64,000 nucleotides of DNA from Acinetobacter calcoaceticus (GTDB lineage Bacteria; Pseudomonadota; Gammaproteobacteria; Pseudomonadales; Moraxellaceae): contig NZ_SLVJ01000001.1 in the NCBI RefSeq assembly GCF_004345325.1, forward strand, positions 186,001-250,000. Reading direction: 5' to 3'. The notes beneath the pieces were generated by a model, which saw nothing but the letters and a program-made list of their open reading frames with translations, was not told the origin of the DNA and searched no databases. Below are positions 38,692 to 47,959 of this stretch, one piece after another. The position numbers and the translations under genes are program-made. Positions within the stretch are counted from its first letter, which is position 1. Every line of letters begins with the position of its first letter.

Positions 38692-39609
38692 ATGCCGACC
38701 TTAGAAAAACCGTCTTATGTTCAAGCTGTGGGATTGTTGCTGTTGGCAATGGTCTCGATCCAAAGCAGTGGCACCCTCGCCAAAGTGCTGTTTAATGAGT
38801 TCCCAGTCCTCACGGTTTCCGCTTTGCGGATGCTGCTCAGTGCCGTGATCTTGGCATTGATCTTTCGCGTGTGGCGCATCAACTTTAAACAGGTGCGTTG
38901 GAAAGCTATTTTAAGTTATGGCTGTGCTTTGGCAGGCATGAACATCTTGTTTTATTCAGCAATTAATCGGCTACCATTGGGCATTGCCGTTTCATTTGAA
39001 TTTATCGGGCCTTTGGGCGTGGCGCTGTACTACGCCAAACAAAAATATGATTTCATTTGGGTCGGTTTGGCGATACTCGGCATTATATTACTGTTCCCCT
39101 TTGATGCTGCGGCCGAAGCCTTAGACCCGATTGGTATCCTCTATGCCTTAGGCGCTGGTGCATTCTGGGCAGTTTATATTGTGGCTGGACAAAAGCCTTC
39201 GGGTATTTCCGGCAATCACACGGTTTGTCTGGGGATGTTTGTCGGCACCTTGATCTTATTGCCGATCTTGATCATGTCGCCCGGACTGAGCTTGGTGTTT
39301 GAAAGTCCATATTGGTTTTACTTTATCGCCTTGGCCGTGATGGCCAGTGCCTTGCCGTTTAGTTTGGAAATGATTGCGCTGCGAAATCTCAGCCCGCTCA
39401 GCTTTGGCACCCTGACCAGTTTAGAACCTGCCATTGCAGCATTGTCTGGATTTATCTTCCTGAGTGAGCAGTTATTGTGGACGCAGACCTTGGCGCTCCT
39501 GACCATTGTTGCAGCCTCCGTCGGCTGCACCGTGACCACCCAACACGCACGTCAAGCCCGAGAAAAAGCAGAAAAAATAAAAAAAGCCAACAAGGCCGAT
39601 CCAAGCTAA
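38692..39609 (+). CDS. EamA/RhtA-type exporter (305 aa)
   Basis: A ten-helix inner-membrane drug/metabolite transporter of the EamA family, with RhtA-like layout (amino-acid or metabolite export). Two repeats of five helices are visible, with the family features TLAKVLFNEFPVLTVSALRML and FSFGTLTSLEPAIAA-type segment LSFGTLTSLEPAIAAL. A cytoplasmic Lys-rich tail follows. The ATG at 38692 is chosen; a GTG at 38632 would lie inside the likely terminator. Paralogous to the gene at 40448. The substrate is unknown. Confidence 0.85.
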   Translation: MPTLEKPSYVQAVGLLLLAMVSIQSSGTLAKVLFNEFPVLTVSALRMLLSAVILALIFRVWRINFKQVRWKAILSYGCALAGMNILFYSAINRLPLGIAVSFEFIGPLGVALYYAKQKYDFIWVGLAILGIILLFPFDAAAEALDPIGILYALGAGAFWAVYIVAGQKPSGISGNHTVCLGMFVGTLILLPILIMSPGLSLVFESPYWFYFIALAVMASALPFSLEMIALRNLSPLSFGTLTSLEPAIAALSGFIFLSEQLLWTQTLALLTIVAASVGCTVTTQHARQAREKAEKIKKANKADPS

Positions 39610-39617
39610 TCCAGAAA

Positions 39618-40322
39618 CTACAGCACCTGAATCACCTTCAGTTGCTGTTCGATGGGTTGTTGGATATCGATCTCGACCACACTGAGGTGATGACCAAATA
39701 CCGCACCTGTATCGAGGTAATAACAGTTGTCACGTTGGGTCACCTGCGGCACCACGGTATGACCCAAATACACCCGATCGATACCTTGCACATGATGATA
39801 CAAATGTGGACGTTTATTGCGAATCCGACCGCGTGACCAGATCGCCACATCATGACTACGGGTCACCGCCTGCTTAAACGCTTGCCAATCATTATGATCA
39901 ACATCGGCATGCACAAAACCATAGTGCTGCTGTTGATGTTCGATTTCCAAAACAATCGGTAGCCGACGACAGCGTGCCCGCACCTGTGCTTGCTGCTCAG
40001 GGTCTAGGGCATAGAGCCACTCCCCACCGTGTTGACTATGCAAATCGGCCATTGCAGGGTCATGCTCAGACAACAAACACATTTCCTCATGATTCCCCAA
40101 GATCGCAGTAAACCAAGGCTGATCAATCAAGTTTAGACATTTTAGACTTTCAGGACCCCGATCCACCAGATCACCGACACTGACCAAGAGGTCTTGCTGA
40201 AAATCAAATCCAAGTTGTTGCAGTTTTTGCATTAACTGCTGATAACAACCATGAATATCCCCGACCACAAATAGACGTTGAAAAGGTTGGGAATAGATCT
40301 GTACAGCATGGGTTTTGGACAT
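39618..40322 (-). CDS. Calcineurin-like phosphoesterase, PrpA-type (234 aa)
   Basis: A metal-dependent phosphatase of the PrpA/PP1-type family. All family motifs are seen: GDIHGCYQQL (Asp22, His24), GDLVDRGPES, GNHEE, FVHADVDHN and LGHT. Such enzymes act on Ser/Thr phosphoproteins or diadenosine tetraphosphate-like substrates. The ATG at 40322 follows AAGGA with correct spacing; the open frame continues upstream but overlaps the next gene on the other strand. It lies between two paralogous EamA genes, convergent with the first. Confidence 0.85.
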   Translation of the reverse strand: MSKTHAVQIYSQPFQRLFVVGDIHGCYQQLMQKLQQLGFDFQQDLLVSVGDLVDRGPESLKCLNLIDQPWFTAILGNHEEMCLLSEHDPAMADLHSQHGGEWLYALDPEQQAQVRARCRRLPIVLEIEHQQQHYGFVHADVDHNDWQAFKQAVTRSHDVAIWSRGRIRNKRPHLYHHVQGIDRVYLGHTVVPQVTQRDNCYYLDTGAVFGHHLSVVEIDIQQPIEQQLKVIQVL

Positions 40323-40447
40323 GATTTTCCTTGGTTTTCTCTGCGACCGAGTGCGTTGCTTGGCCCCTTTTGACAGCGCAATCTTCGGTGTTCTTCGCAT
40401 ACAATCTGAGAAGAATTTGCTCAGCATCGATGTGAGCTGCTGATAAA

Positions 40448-41380
40448 ATGCTAGAATCTTCACACTCTTATTCAAAGCTCCTGCTCATGTTGAATACTCA
40501 ATTCGCTGCTGTCTGTTTCATGATCCTGTCCATGGTTTCCTATCAGATCAGTGCATCATTTGCCAAGCAGTTGATGGCAGTATTAGATCCCTTAACCGTG
40601 GTCACCCTCAGACTGTGTTTTGCCTCGATCATGATCTTTGTAATGTTCCGCTCATGGAAGATGATCAAACGACTGCCCTATTTACACTGGCGTGATCTGC
40701 TGTGTTATACCGCAGCGGTGTGTTTGATGAATGTGCTATTTTATGCCTCATTAGGTAGGTTACCACAAGGGATTGCGGTCGGTTTAGAGTTTCTCGGACC
40801 GCTTACATTGGCGCTACTTTCGATCAAACGTCGCAGCGATTATCTCTGGGTGGGCTTGGCAATCTTAGGCATTGCACTCATGGTGCCTTGGCAGCAAGCC
40901 TCGGGGCATGATTTCTCCTATCTCGGTGCGGCCTTTGCACTTGGTGCTGGTGTGTGTTGGGCTTTTTATATTTACTTTGGCCAGAAAGTGGTTCGGCAAA
41001 ATATCGGAATGCATGCGCTGACCATTGCCATCGTCATGTCAGCCATGGTGTTGCTTCCTGTGAGTTTGGTCCACAATCCACATGCCTTGTTCCAGACCCA
41101 ATATTGGGGTTATGCAGTGGTCATCGCCTTATTGGCCACCGCCATTCCCTATGCACTCGACCTCATGGCACTGAAACAACTGAGTAAACTCAGTTATGGT
41201 ACCTTGTCGAGTCTCTCCCCTGCCATTGCAGCAGTGGCGGGCATGCTATTACTTGGCGAACACATTAGCGTATTACAAACTTTGGCTCTGGCCTGTATTA
41301 TGCTGGCTTCGATTGGGGTGACTTTGAGACAGACCTCAGCCAAGCCCGCTTCGACTGAAGAGGCTGAGCCAGGTCAATAA
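40448..41380 (+). CDS. Second EamA/RhtA-type exporter (310 aa)
   Basis: A ten-helix EamA-family inner-membrane transporter, paralogous to the one at 38692: both have LPxGIAVxxEFxGPL, YxWVGLAILGI and LSYGTLSSLSPAIAAVAG/LSFGTLTSLEPAIAAL segments. The start is unsure; an ATG at 40487 (MLNTQFAAV) is equally possible, and neither has a strong ribosome site. Function by family only: export of an amino acid or small metabolite. Confidence 0.83.
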   Translation: MLESSHSYSKLLLMLNTQFAAVCFMILSMVSYQISASFAKQLMAVLDPLTVVTLRLCFASIMIFVMFRSWKMIKRLPYLHWRDLLCYTAAVCLMNVLFYASLGRLPQGIAVGLEFLGPLTLALLSIKRRSDYLWVGLAILGIALMVPWQQASGHDFSYLGAAFALGAGVCWAFYIYFGQKVVRQNIGMHALTIAIVMSAMVLLPVSLVHNPHALFQTQYWGYAVVIALLATAIPYALDLMALKQLSKLSYGTLSSLSPAIAAVAGMLLLGEHISVLQTLALACIMLASIGVTLRQTSAKPASTEEAEPGQ

Positions 41381-41397
41381 AAATCGGCGACTGAGGT

Positions 41398-41856
41398 TTA
41401 AACCAAGCTGTCTTTTTCAGAAGCCTTATATTTTTTAAACTCTTTGAGATACTGTTTGGCCAAAGATAGTTTTTGTTTATCGTCCAGTATCTTACCTGCT
41501 TGTTGGAAAAAACCCTGTTCTTCCTCTTTGAGATGATGATGCACGGTCTCCGATAATTTTTTTGCCAAGCCCAGCCATTTAGAATGGCTGAACTCAGTTT
41601 CAGTTAATTGTTCCAACAACTCATCCATCTCATGATGCTCGGCTAAGGCATGACGGGTAATATTCAGCCCAGAATCATTCATCATTAAGGGAATATAAAA
41701 ATATCGATCTTCAGCCACGGCATGGGCATAGAGTTCATTTTTGAGTTGATCAAATAATTCACGGCGTTCAGGGCTATCACCTGAGGTTTGAATCAATTGT
41801 TGTGCAAGTTCACGTTGGCGGTCATGACTATCACGTAGTGCTTCAAAGATATTCAT
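41398..41856 (-). CDS. Hemerythrin HHE-domain protein (152 aa)
   Basis: A small four-helix hemerythrin-like protein. The iron-ligand pattern of the HHE family is visible: LRDSHDRQRELAQQL (first His), LYAHAVAEDRYFYIPLM (HxxxE), LAEHHEMDELLEQL and ETVHHHLKEEEQGFF. Such proteins bind O2 or NO or act in iron or nitrosative-stress defence. The ATG at 41856 (MNIFEAL) follows a doubtful ribosome site; one codon more is possible. Cytoplasmic. Monocistronic, convergent with the second EamA gene. Confidence 0.85.
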   Translation of the reverse strand: MNIFEALRDSHDRQRELAQQLIQTSGDSPERRELFDQLKNELYAHAVAEDRYFYIPLMMNDSGLNITRHALAEHHEMDELLEQLTETEFSHSKWLGLAKKLSETVHHHLKEEEQGFFQQAGKILDDKQKLSLAKQYLKEFKKYKASEKDSLV

Positions 41857-41859
41857 CAA

Positions 41860-42079
41860 TCGATTGCTCCCAATGGGTTATTGCTCTTTTGAGTTATTAA
41901 TAAGGTGGCTATTATTCATGATGGATTACAGGCACATTCCAGTTTAAATAATGCCTGAGCGATCCATGTTATAGATTATTTTGTGAGCAATACATCGAAA
42001 CTTGCGTGCATTTGTATTAAAAAGGTTGAGTCCTCCCCTCGCTACGCTTCTAGAGGAGCATGCTCGACTGCTTTGCCAG
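41860..42079. other. Gene-free stretch between hemerythrin and pseudogene
   Basis: About 220 bp with no gene or strong hairpin recognised. It likely holds the hemerythrin promoter. It ends in GC-rich DNA with CTCC and GGAG around CTTCTAGA, perhaps a junction left by deletion of the gene whose remnant follows. Confidence 0.4.
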
Positions 42080-42317
42080 CTATGCGTTACGCCGTCTATA
42101 TTTTTGTTTAGGACTCTTCGGTTTATCTTGAATCGTTCGCTCGATCAAACCCGCAGTCAATGCTGGATTTAAGTAACATTTTTTGAAAGCTTGGACGATG
42201 CGTCAAGGCCAGCAATTGCATTAGTTCTGCCAAATTATACTCAGTCGTCCCCATTGCAGAAAGCAAACGCTTAACTTGATCGGTAGCTTGTACGGTAGCT
42301 TGATCGATAAAGCGACT
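42080..42317 (-). pseudogene. Frameshifted C-terminal remnant of an AlbA_2/Fic-associated-type protein
   Basis: On the minus strand one frame reads DQVKRLLSAMGTTEYNLAEL then MQLLALTHRPSFQK. After a run of six A (plus 42178-42186), the match continues in another frame with YLNPALTAGLIERTIQDKP and a basic end before the stop. This resembles the winged-helix end (LMxxLxLxHRxxFxKxYLxPALxxGLIExT) found in COG2865/Fic-type proteins. The original was probably one frame with RPSFQKNYLNPA, so one base was gained. The rest of the gene is missing. A 12-bp direct repeat lies inside (CGGTAGCTTG units). Confidence 0.65.
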
Positions 42318-42361
42318 TTATTGATCAACTTAAGATTAAATTCATTATTACTTTAGTTCTC

Positions 42362-43129
42362 TCAGCCCAAAAAGATCTGATAGCTCAACCGACCAATCAA
42401 CACGGTCACCAAGATTAAAAATAAAATTCGGATAAAGCCACTGCCGTATTTCAATGCCAGTTTCACCCCAACGACAGCACCGATCACATTGGCCACGGCC
42501 ATAATCAAGCCATAGCTAAACAACACATGCCCAGTGGGAATAAAGAAACTCAATGCAGCAAAATTGGTCATAAAGTTGGCGATCTTCGACAAGGCCGAAG
42601 CATGTAAGAAGTCAACTTTGAGATAGCGAATAAAATAGAAAATAAAGAAACTGCCCGTACCCGGCCCAAAAATACCGTCATAAAATCCGATCAATAGACT
42701 GCCAACACCGGCCAGTATCAATACCTTTCGGGTGATCTGCTGCTGGAAATGTACCTGACCAAATTGCTTCTTTAAAAAGGTGTAGATCGCAATCACGATC
42801 AACATCACCAACACCATCGGTTTCAGCACCTCGGTCGGTACTAAGGATACGCTGGCGGCTCCCAAAAATGAGCTACCAAAAGCACAGACCCCGACCACCA
42901 ACAGTAACTTCCATGACAATGACACCTGACGTAAATATGAAAATGCCGCCGATGCCGTACCGCAGATCGAAGCCAATTTATTGGTTCCAAAGACCGTTGC
43001 GGGTGCAAGTTGTGGCAAGGCTCCCATAAGGGCCGGGATCTGAACCAAGCCCCCACCACCGACAGCCGCATCAATGGCACCTGCACAAAATGCAAAGAAC
43101 ACCAAGGTCATTATCAGCTCTAGTTCCAT
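42362..43129 (-). CDS. TSUP/TauE-SafE family permease (255 aa)
   Basis: A sulfite/organosulfur-anion exporter type membrane protein. About eight helices, with the family glycine-rich motif in the first helix pair (DAAVGGGGLVQIPALM) and again in the second half (IGFYDGIFGPGTGSFF), the typical internal repeat. The ATG at 43129 is chosen because AGAGG is six bases upstream; an ATG at 43135 would overlap that site. The substrate is unknown. Its upstream region carries the second 14-bp repeat array. Confidence 0.85.
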   Translation of the reverse strand: MELELIMTLVFFAFCAGAIDAAVGGGGLVQIPALMGALPQLAPATVFGTNKLASICGTASAAFSYLRQVSLSWKLLLVVGVCAFGSSFLGAASVSLVPTEVLKPMVLVMLIVIAIYTFLKKQFGQVHFQQQITRKVLILAGVGSLLIGFYDGIFGPGTGSFFIFYFIRYLKVDFLHASALSKIANFMTNFAALSFFIPTGHVLFSYGLIMAVANVIGAVVGVKLALKYGSGFIRILFLILVTVLIGRLSYQIFLG

Positions 43130-43186
43130 CGACATCCTCTTAAGATCATTGTCATTGTTTTAATTGCAACTGCATTGGTTAGGGCC

Positions 43187-43270
43187 GCATTACTTAGACC
43201 GCGTTAATGAGACCCGTTACTTTAGACCACGTTACTTAGACCCGTTACTTTAGACCACGTTAATGAGACC
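43187..43270. repeat. Six 14-bp tandem units upstream of TSUP gene
   Basis: Plus-strand units: GCATTACTTAGACC, GCGTTAATGAGACC, CGTTACTTTAGACC, ACGTTACTTAGACC, CGTTACTTTAGACC, ACGTTAATGAGACC; degenerate copies flank both ends. On the minus strand the unit is GGTCTAAGTAACGT, similar to the GTTCTAAGAACGTT unit at 38450-38533. Confidence 0.92.
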
Positions 43271-43356
43271 ACCTTAGACTGCTTTGCTTGCAACTGAGTT
43301 ACTTTTGGCGGCTGAACTTGTGGTGACTTTACTTGCGATTGGCCCAAACAGCTCGC

Positions 43357-44262
43357 TTAGAGGTTCAGGACGCGCTTAGGCACCAAGCGTTTTCGATCAG
43401 TAATTTCGGCCAAACCTAAGCAACGTTCGCCATCAAAAACCAAGACTTGCTCTGCTGCCGCATGCTCAATATTACTTTCCATACCATTACTGAAAAATTC
43501 AGCGCGGCCTTCAGGTACTTGAATCTGTGGGAAATGCTCCACTGGGGCATAAGCAGGCATCAGCAAAGCCATGCGCTGCTCTTCAGTCAAGCTTTCTAGG
43601 TACTCAATGGTGTATTCGGGAATTAAAGCAAAATGTCCAGTTTGAGTCCGATGCAAGGCGGTTAAATGCCCAACACTACCTAGCGCCTGTGCAATGTCCT
43701 CACCCAAGACTCGGATATAGGTACCTTTAGAACACGTCACATCGAGGGTAATGCTGTCTTGATCAAACTCAATCAAGGTCAATTGGCTAATATGCACAGG
43801 ACGAGATTCACGTTCAACCTCAATGCCTTGACGCGCCAATTCATATAAGGGACGACCTTGTTTTTTCAGTGCTGAGTACATCGGTGGAATCTGAGTGGTA
43901 TCACCACGGAAAGCATCGAGAACCTGTTCAATCAATGCTGTCGTCAACGTGGGTACGGCTTTACTGGCGACCACTTCGCCTTCAGTATCACCGGTGCTGG
44001 TTTGTGCACCCAATTTCACCACGGTGCGATAGCGCTTATTTGAATCCAATAAATAATGCGAAAATTTAGTCGCTTCACCCAAACAGATCGGCAACAGGCC
44101 ACTGGCCAAAGGATCTAATGCACCGGTATGTCCCGCTTTTAAGGCACGGTACAGATAACGAACTTTTTGTAATGCTGAATTTGAGCTGATCCCGAGGGGC
44201 TTGTTGAGCAAAAATACACCGCTAATGGCGCGGCGCTGAATTTTAGTCTTTGTGGCTTTCAT
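43357..44262 (-). CDS. truB: tRNA pseudouridine-55 synthase (301 aa)
   Basis: TruB makes pseudouridine at position 55 of tRNAs. The catalytic Asp is D50 in [37 protein letters not shown] and [18 protein letters not shown] are further family segments, followed by a C-terminal PUA domain. I use the ATG at 44262, giving MKATKTK and 301 residues as in typical gammaproteobacterial TruB; upstream in-frame ATGs at 44295 and 44334 have no better ribosome sites. Not in the usual rbfA-truB-rpsO context in this window; rpsO is far away. Confidence 0.93.
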   Translation of the reverse strand: MKATKTKIQRRAISGVFLLNKPLGISSNSALQKVRYLYRALKAGHTGALDPLASGLLPICLGEATKFSHYLLDSNKRYRTVVKLGAQTSTGDTEGEVVASKAVPTLTTALIEQVLDAFRGDTTQIPPMYSALKKQGRPLYELARQGIEVERESRPVHISQLTLIEFDQDSITLDVTCSKGTYIRVLGEDIAQALGSVGHLTALHRTQTGHFALIPEYTIEYLESLTEEQRMALLMPAYAPVEHFPQIQVPEGRAEFFSNGMESNIEHAAAEQVLVFDGERCLGLAEITDRKRLVPKRVLNL

Positions 44263-44467
44263 AATTTTTAAGGGGATCGATGACGACGCACTCATGTTAG
44301 CAATCACAGCGTGATTTATATAGTAATAGTACATGCTCAGTGCAAACTATTTTTTAAACCCAGCGCCATGTCAGCAATCTGGGTCAACAAATCCAAGCAA
44401 ATCCCTTATAATTCACCACTTACCACTCACTATTCACCATCAGGCACAGTCGAGTCCAAGGATGATC

Positions 44468-45496
44468 ATGCCCAAGCACAAAATAATCATCTTGCTCATC
44501 GTCATCATGCTGTTGCTGTCCGTTCTGATCTATGCGCTCTCGAGCAACTCCAAATCCAGTGACGCTCAACTCAATGGCACTCAACAAAATGCTGTAGATC
44601 CAAGCCACCCTGTCAGCAGTCCTCATGCTGATCAAATCCCGATGCGCTATCGCAGTCCCAGTCAGCAAGACACAGCGGTCAATTGCCAATTACAACTCAC
44701 CCCCGAGCATGGTCTTCGTGTCACTGCGCAGACACGCGATTGTTTTGAATATTTCCTTAGCCAAGTCGGTGAAATACCACTCCCACACATCCAACAGGGC
44801 TTTGAAGCCTACATCACAGCCAACTACCCCAACCCTGCCCGCCTCGACATCTTAGATCTGTGGCAACGCTACCTAAAATATCGTCAAAGTCTTGATGGCA
44901 TACAGGCTGTGGGATTGAATCAGGATGATCCGCAATATTTCCAAAGTATTTTCAATCAAACCCAAGATCTCAGAAAACGTTATTTTTCTATCCAAGAAAG
45001 TGATGCCTTGTTTGGTCATGAAAATCAATATCATGCCTACACCATTAAACGCCTAAGTATTATCAATAATGATCAACTCAGCAGTATTGAAAAGGCGCAG
45101 CAACTGAAGCAATTGTTTGATCAACTGCCAGATGAACTTAAAGCGACATTGAAACAACTCACGCAACTTGAAGACCTACAGCGCCTCAGTCAACAGATTA
45201 AAAGTCAAAATGGCAGTGCTGAAGAATTACATCAGATGCGTAGCACTTTGGTAGGTGAGGCCGCTACGCTGCGTCTAGAAAAACTTGATCTACAACGCCT
45301 GAGCTGGAAACAGCAGGTGGAGCAGTTTCTTGATAAAAAAGATCAGATCAATCAAAGTGGACTGTCCGATGCAGCCAAAGCCAAGGCCATTCAACAACTG
45401 CGTGACCGCGACTTTAGTGATCCAGCATTACAACAACGCTTAAAGACTTATGAGTCTGTACATCAACAAGGCAAAGCACTGCCCTTTGCTGAATAA
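44468..45496 (+). CDS. lipB: Lipase chaperone (LifO/LipB) (342 aa)
   Basis: A membrane-anchored steric foldase that folds the secreted lipase in the periplasm. The N-terminal hydrophobic segment IIILLIVIMLLLSVLIYAL anchors it in the inner membrane, followed by a Pro/Gln/Ser linker and a long helical foldase domain. It has the family motif region RxxxFDYYLS-like (RDCFEYFLSQVGE). The ATG at 44468 follows AAGG with six-base spacing. The next gene is the lipase 40 bases downstream. The chaperone-first order is the one known from Acinetobacter, opposite to Pseudomonas. Confidence 0.9.
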   Translation: MPKHKIIILLIVIMLLLSVLIYALSSNSKSSDAQLNGTQQNAVDPSHPVSSPHADQIPMRYRSPSQQDTAVNCQLQLTPEHGLRVTAQTRDCFEYFLSQVGEIPLPHIQQGFEAYITANYPNPARLDILDLWQRYLKYRQSLDGIQAVGLNQDDPQYFQSIFNQTQDLRKRYFSIQESDALFGHENQYHAYTIKRLSIINNDQLSSIEKAQQLKQLFDQLPDELKATLKQLTQLEDLQRLSQQIKSQNGSAEELHQMRSTLVGEAATLRLEKLDLQRLSWKQQVEQFLDKKDQINQSGLSDAAKAKAIQQLRDRDFSDPALQQRLKTYESVHQQGKALPFAE

Positions 45497-45536
45497 ATAC
45501 CGTGAACCAGAAACCGCCCAAACATTTGGAGGATCA

Positions 45537-46520
45537 ATGAACAAAAAACATAATTGGCACAAAGCTGTTCTAAGCCTCGGCTTGATCTTGGCCACAAGCT
45601 TGAGCCATGCCCGGCAGGAGATCCAACAGGTCAATGCCAGCTATGTCAGTTCAGACTATGCGCAAACCCGCTATCCAATGGTATTTAGTCATGGTATGGC
45701 CGGTTATGAGCGCTTGGGTTCGCAACAGTTTGGGATCGATTACTGGTATCAAATCTTGCCCGACTTGGCCCGTAATGGCGCACAGGTTTGGGCGACTCGG
45801 GTTTCTCCATTCAACTCCACCGAAGTGCGTGGTGAGCAATTGTTGCAGCAGGTCGAAGATATACTGGCGATTAGCGGTGCTGAAAAAGTTAATCTGATTG
45901 GTCACTCGCAAGGGGGACTCACCATCCGCTATGTCGCTGGGATTATGCCTGAGCATGTCGCCTCACTGACCACGATCGGCACACCGCATCAGGGTTCCCC
46001 TGTGGCTGATTATGCACTCACATCCGAAGGCACACGCTTGGAAAAACCCTTGGTTCGTGCCATGACCTTCTTATCGAAGGCACTGCTTTGGGCGCAAAAG
46101 CTCAATCCCAATCAATTTCCACACGATGTCTTGGCTACAGGTCATAGCCTATCTACGTTGGGTGCTGTTGAGTTTAATCAAAAATTTCCGCTGGGGTTGC
46201 CGACTTTACATTGCGAAGAAGGCCCCACTGAAGATGCAGGCATCTATTTTTATTCGATGAGTGGCACTTCAACCCTGACCAATATCCTAGACCCTGACTC
46301 GATCTTGGCCGCCACAGGCCGCCTCATCAATCTAGGCAAGGACAATGATGGTTTGGTGGCACGTTGTAGCGCCAAATTTGGTCAAACCATTCGTGATGAC
46401 TTTAACTGGAACCATTTAGATGAGGTCAATCAGATCATGGGCTTACGCTCGTTGATGTCGCCGTCCCCTGTCGATATTTATAGACAGCATGCCAATCGAC
46501 TCAAGCTCAATGGTTTGTAA
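45537..46520 (+). CDS. lipA: Secreted triacylglycerol lipase (327 aa)
   Basis: A secreted family I lipase. The signal peptide ends near TSLSHARQ (about residue 25). The catalytic Ser is in GHSQGG at S124, within the strand-turn-helix VNLIGHSQGGLTIRYV; an oxyanion-hole region PMVFSHGMAGYE precedes it. The acid and His are likely in DNDGLVARC and NWNHLDEVNQ. Two cysteines (TLHCEE and VARCSA) may form the family disulfide. GGAGG lies just upstream of the ATG at 45537. A terminator shared with rplS follows. Confidence 0.95.
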   Translation: MNKKHNWHKAVLSLGLILATSLSHARQEIQQVNASYVSSDYAQTRYPMVFSHGMAGYERLGSQQFGIDYWYQILPDLARNGAQVWATRVSPFNSTEVRGEQLLQQVEDILAISGAEKVNLIGHSQGGLTIRYVAGIMPEHVASLTTIGTPHQGSPVADYALTSEGTRLEKPLVRAMTFLSKALLWAQKLNPNQFPHDVLATGHSLSTLGAVEFNQKFPLGLPTLHCEEGPTEDAGIYFYSMSGTSTLTNILDPDSILAATGRLINLGKDNDGLVARCSAKFGQTIRDDFNWNHLDEVNQIMGLRSLMSPSPVDIYRQHANRLKLNGL

Positions 46521-46574
46521 CTGAGTGCGTAACCTCGACCTGATCATCTAAACTTTAGTCAAATTACAGCCACA

Positions 46575-46602
46575 AAAAATGCGCCAATCGGCGCATTTTT
46601 TC
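46575..46602. terminator. Bidirectional terminator between lipase and rplS
   Basis: AAAAAATGCGCC and GGCGCATTTTTT form a perfect 12-bp stem around AATC. It ends the convergent lipase and rplS transcripts. Confidence 0.95.
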
Positions 46603-46627
46603 ACTCGTATCAAGCTTTAATTTAAAA

Positions 46628-47002
46628 TTAAGCTTTAACTTTACGAGCTGGTAATTTTTCACGGATACGTGCAGCTTTACCAGACAATTCGCGTAGGTAA
46701 TAAAGTTTAGCACGACGTACAGCACCACGACGTTTAACTTCAATTTTCGCTACGATTGGTGAATGTGTTTGGAAAACACGCTCAACACCAACACCGCTAG
46801 AAATTTTACGAACAGTAAACGCAGAGTTTAAGCCGCGGTTTTTAATCGCAATGACAACGCCTTCAAAAGCCTGAAGACGCTCACGCTCACCTTCTTTTAC
46901 TTTTACAGATACGATTACAGTGTCACCTGGAGCGAAAGCTGGGATATCTGTTTTTAACTGTGCGTTTTCAATAATTTGTACTAAAGGATGTTTACCACTC
47001 AT
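46628..47002 (-). CDS. rplS: 50S ribosomal protein L19 (124 aa)
   Basis: L19 lies at the 30S-50S interface. Conserved segments [36 protein letters not shown] and the basic end are clear. It is the last gene of rpsP-rimM-trmD-rplS, about 175 bp after trmD, where a weak inverted repeat CTTTATTG/CAATAAAG occurs that might tune rplS expression. Confidence 0.98.
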   Translation of the reverse strand: MSGKHPLVQIIENAQLKTDIPAFAPGDTVIVSVKVKEGERERLQAFEGVVIAIKNRGLNSAFTVRKISSGVGVERVFQTHSPIVAKIEVKRRGAVRRAKLYYLRELSGKAARIREKLPARKVKA

Positions 47003-47176
47003 TGTGGAATCTCCAATATGTGCGGATCAGAAGAGGTCTGAATGCCGCTGGGGATAGAGGCTAAGGCGCGTATCAACCCGATTATCTTTCCCTTTATTGT
47101 TGACCTTTTCAAGCAATAAAGAGTCTATTCAGAGATACTTAAAAGCTTATGCGAATCTAATATGAATACGATAAGT

Positions 47177-47917
47177 TTAAGTATTTAAATCTTTTAGCCA
47201 TTTCTTTTGCTGCTTCGTCAACTCAGCTTGCTCCACCAACTCAGGTCGGCGATCAAGGGTACGCTGATAACGCTGCAAAAACCGCCATTTCTCGATATTG
47301 GCATGATGTCCCGATTTTAATACGTCAGGAACATCCAAACCCTCGAAATGGTCTGGCTTGGTATATTGTGGGCAATCGAGTAGACCATCCACAAAAGAAT
47401 CTTGCTCAGCAGATTGTTCATCTGACATCGCATTCGGTAAACGCCGAATGATACTGTCGAGTAGAACCATCGCAGGCAGTTCGCCACCCGATAAAACATA
47501 ATCACCAATCGACCATTCTTGATCGATATATTTCTGGATCAAACGTTCATCGACGCCTTCATAACGTCCACACAACACAATCAAGCCATCGTATTTGACG
47601 AATTGTTGTACTGCAGTTTCGTTTAAGGTTTTTCCTTGTGGAGACATATACACCACAGGGACTTGAACACATCCTGCTTGCATTGCAAGCTGTTTGGCAT
47701 GATCAATCGCTTTTGCCAAAGGCTCAGCCATCATCACCATACCAGGACCCCCACCAAATGGACGTTCATCCACTCGTTTGTAGTTGCCCTCTGCAAAGTC
47801 TCGCGGATTAATACAAGTTAATTGCATTAAGTCACGTTTTGCTGCACGCCCGCTAATACCGTAGGCTGTAATCGCTTCAAACATCTCAGGAAAAAGCGTT
47901 ATGACTGCAAAAAACAT
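47177..47917 (-). CDS. trmD: tRNA (guanine-37-N1) methyltransferase (246 aa)
   Basis: TrmD methylates G37 of tRNAs, preventing frameshifts. The SPOUT knot is shown by [35 protein letters not shown] and [16 protein letters not shown]. The ATG at 47917 follows GAGGAG six bases upstream; an earlier ATG at 47953 would add [12 protein letters not shown]. It overlaps no gene and follows rimM directly. Confidence 0.97.
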   Translation of the reverse strand: MFFAVITLFPEMFEAITAYGISGRAAKRDLMQLTCINPRDFAEGNYKRVDERPFGGGPGMVMMAEPLAKAIDHAKQLAMQAGCVQVPVVYMSPQGKTLNETAVQQFVKYDGLIVLCGRYEGVDERLIQKYIDQEWSIGDYVLSGGELPAMVLLDSIIRRLPNAMSDEQSAEQDSFVDGLLDCPQYTKPDHFEGLDVPDVLKSGHHANIEKWRFLQRYQRTLDRRPELVEQAELTKQQKKWLKDLNT

Positions 47918-47959
47918 CGCAGACTCCTCTATTTTCCTGCTGCGTTTATCCATAAAGGA

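Noticed and set aside
43187..43270. Possible CRISPR array from regularly spaced short repeats
   Set aside because: The units are directly adjacent 14-bp copies without unique spacers, and there are no cas genes.
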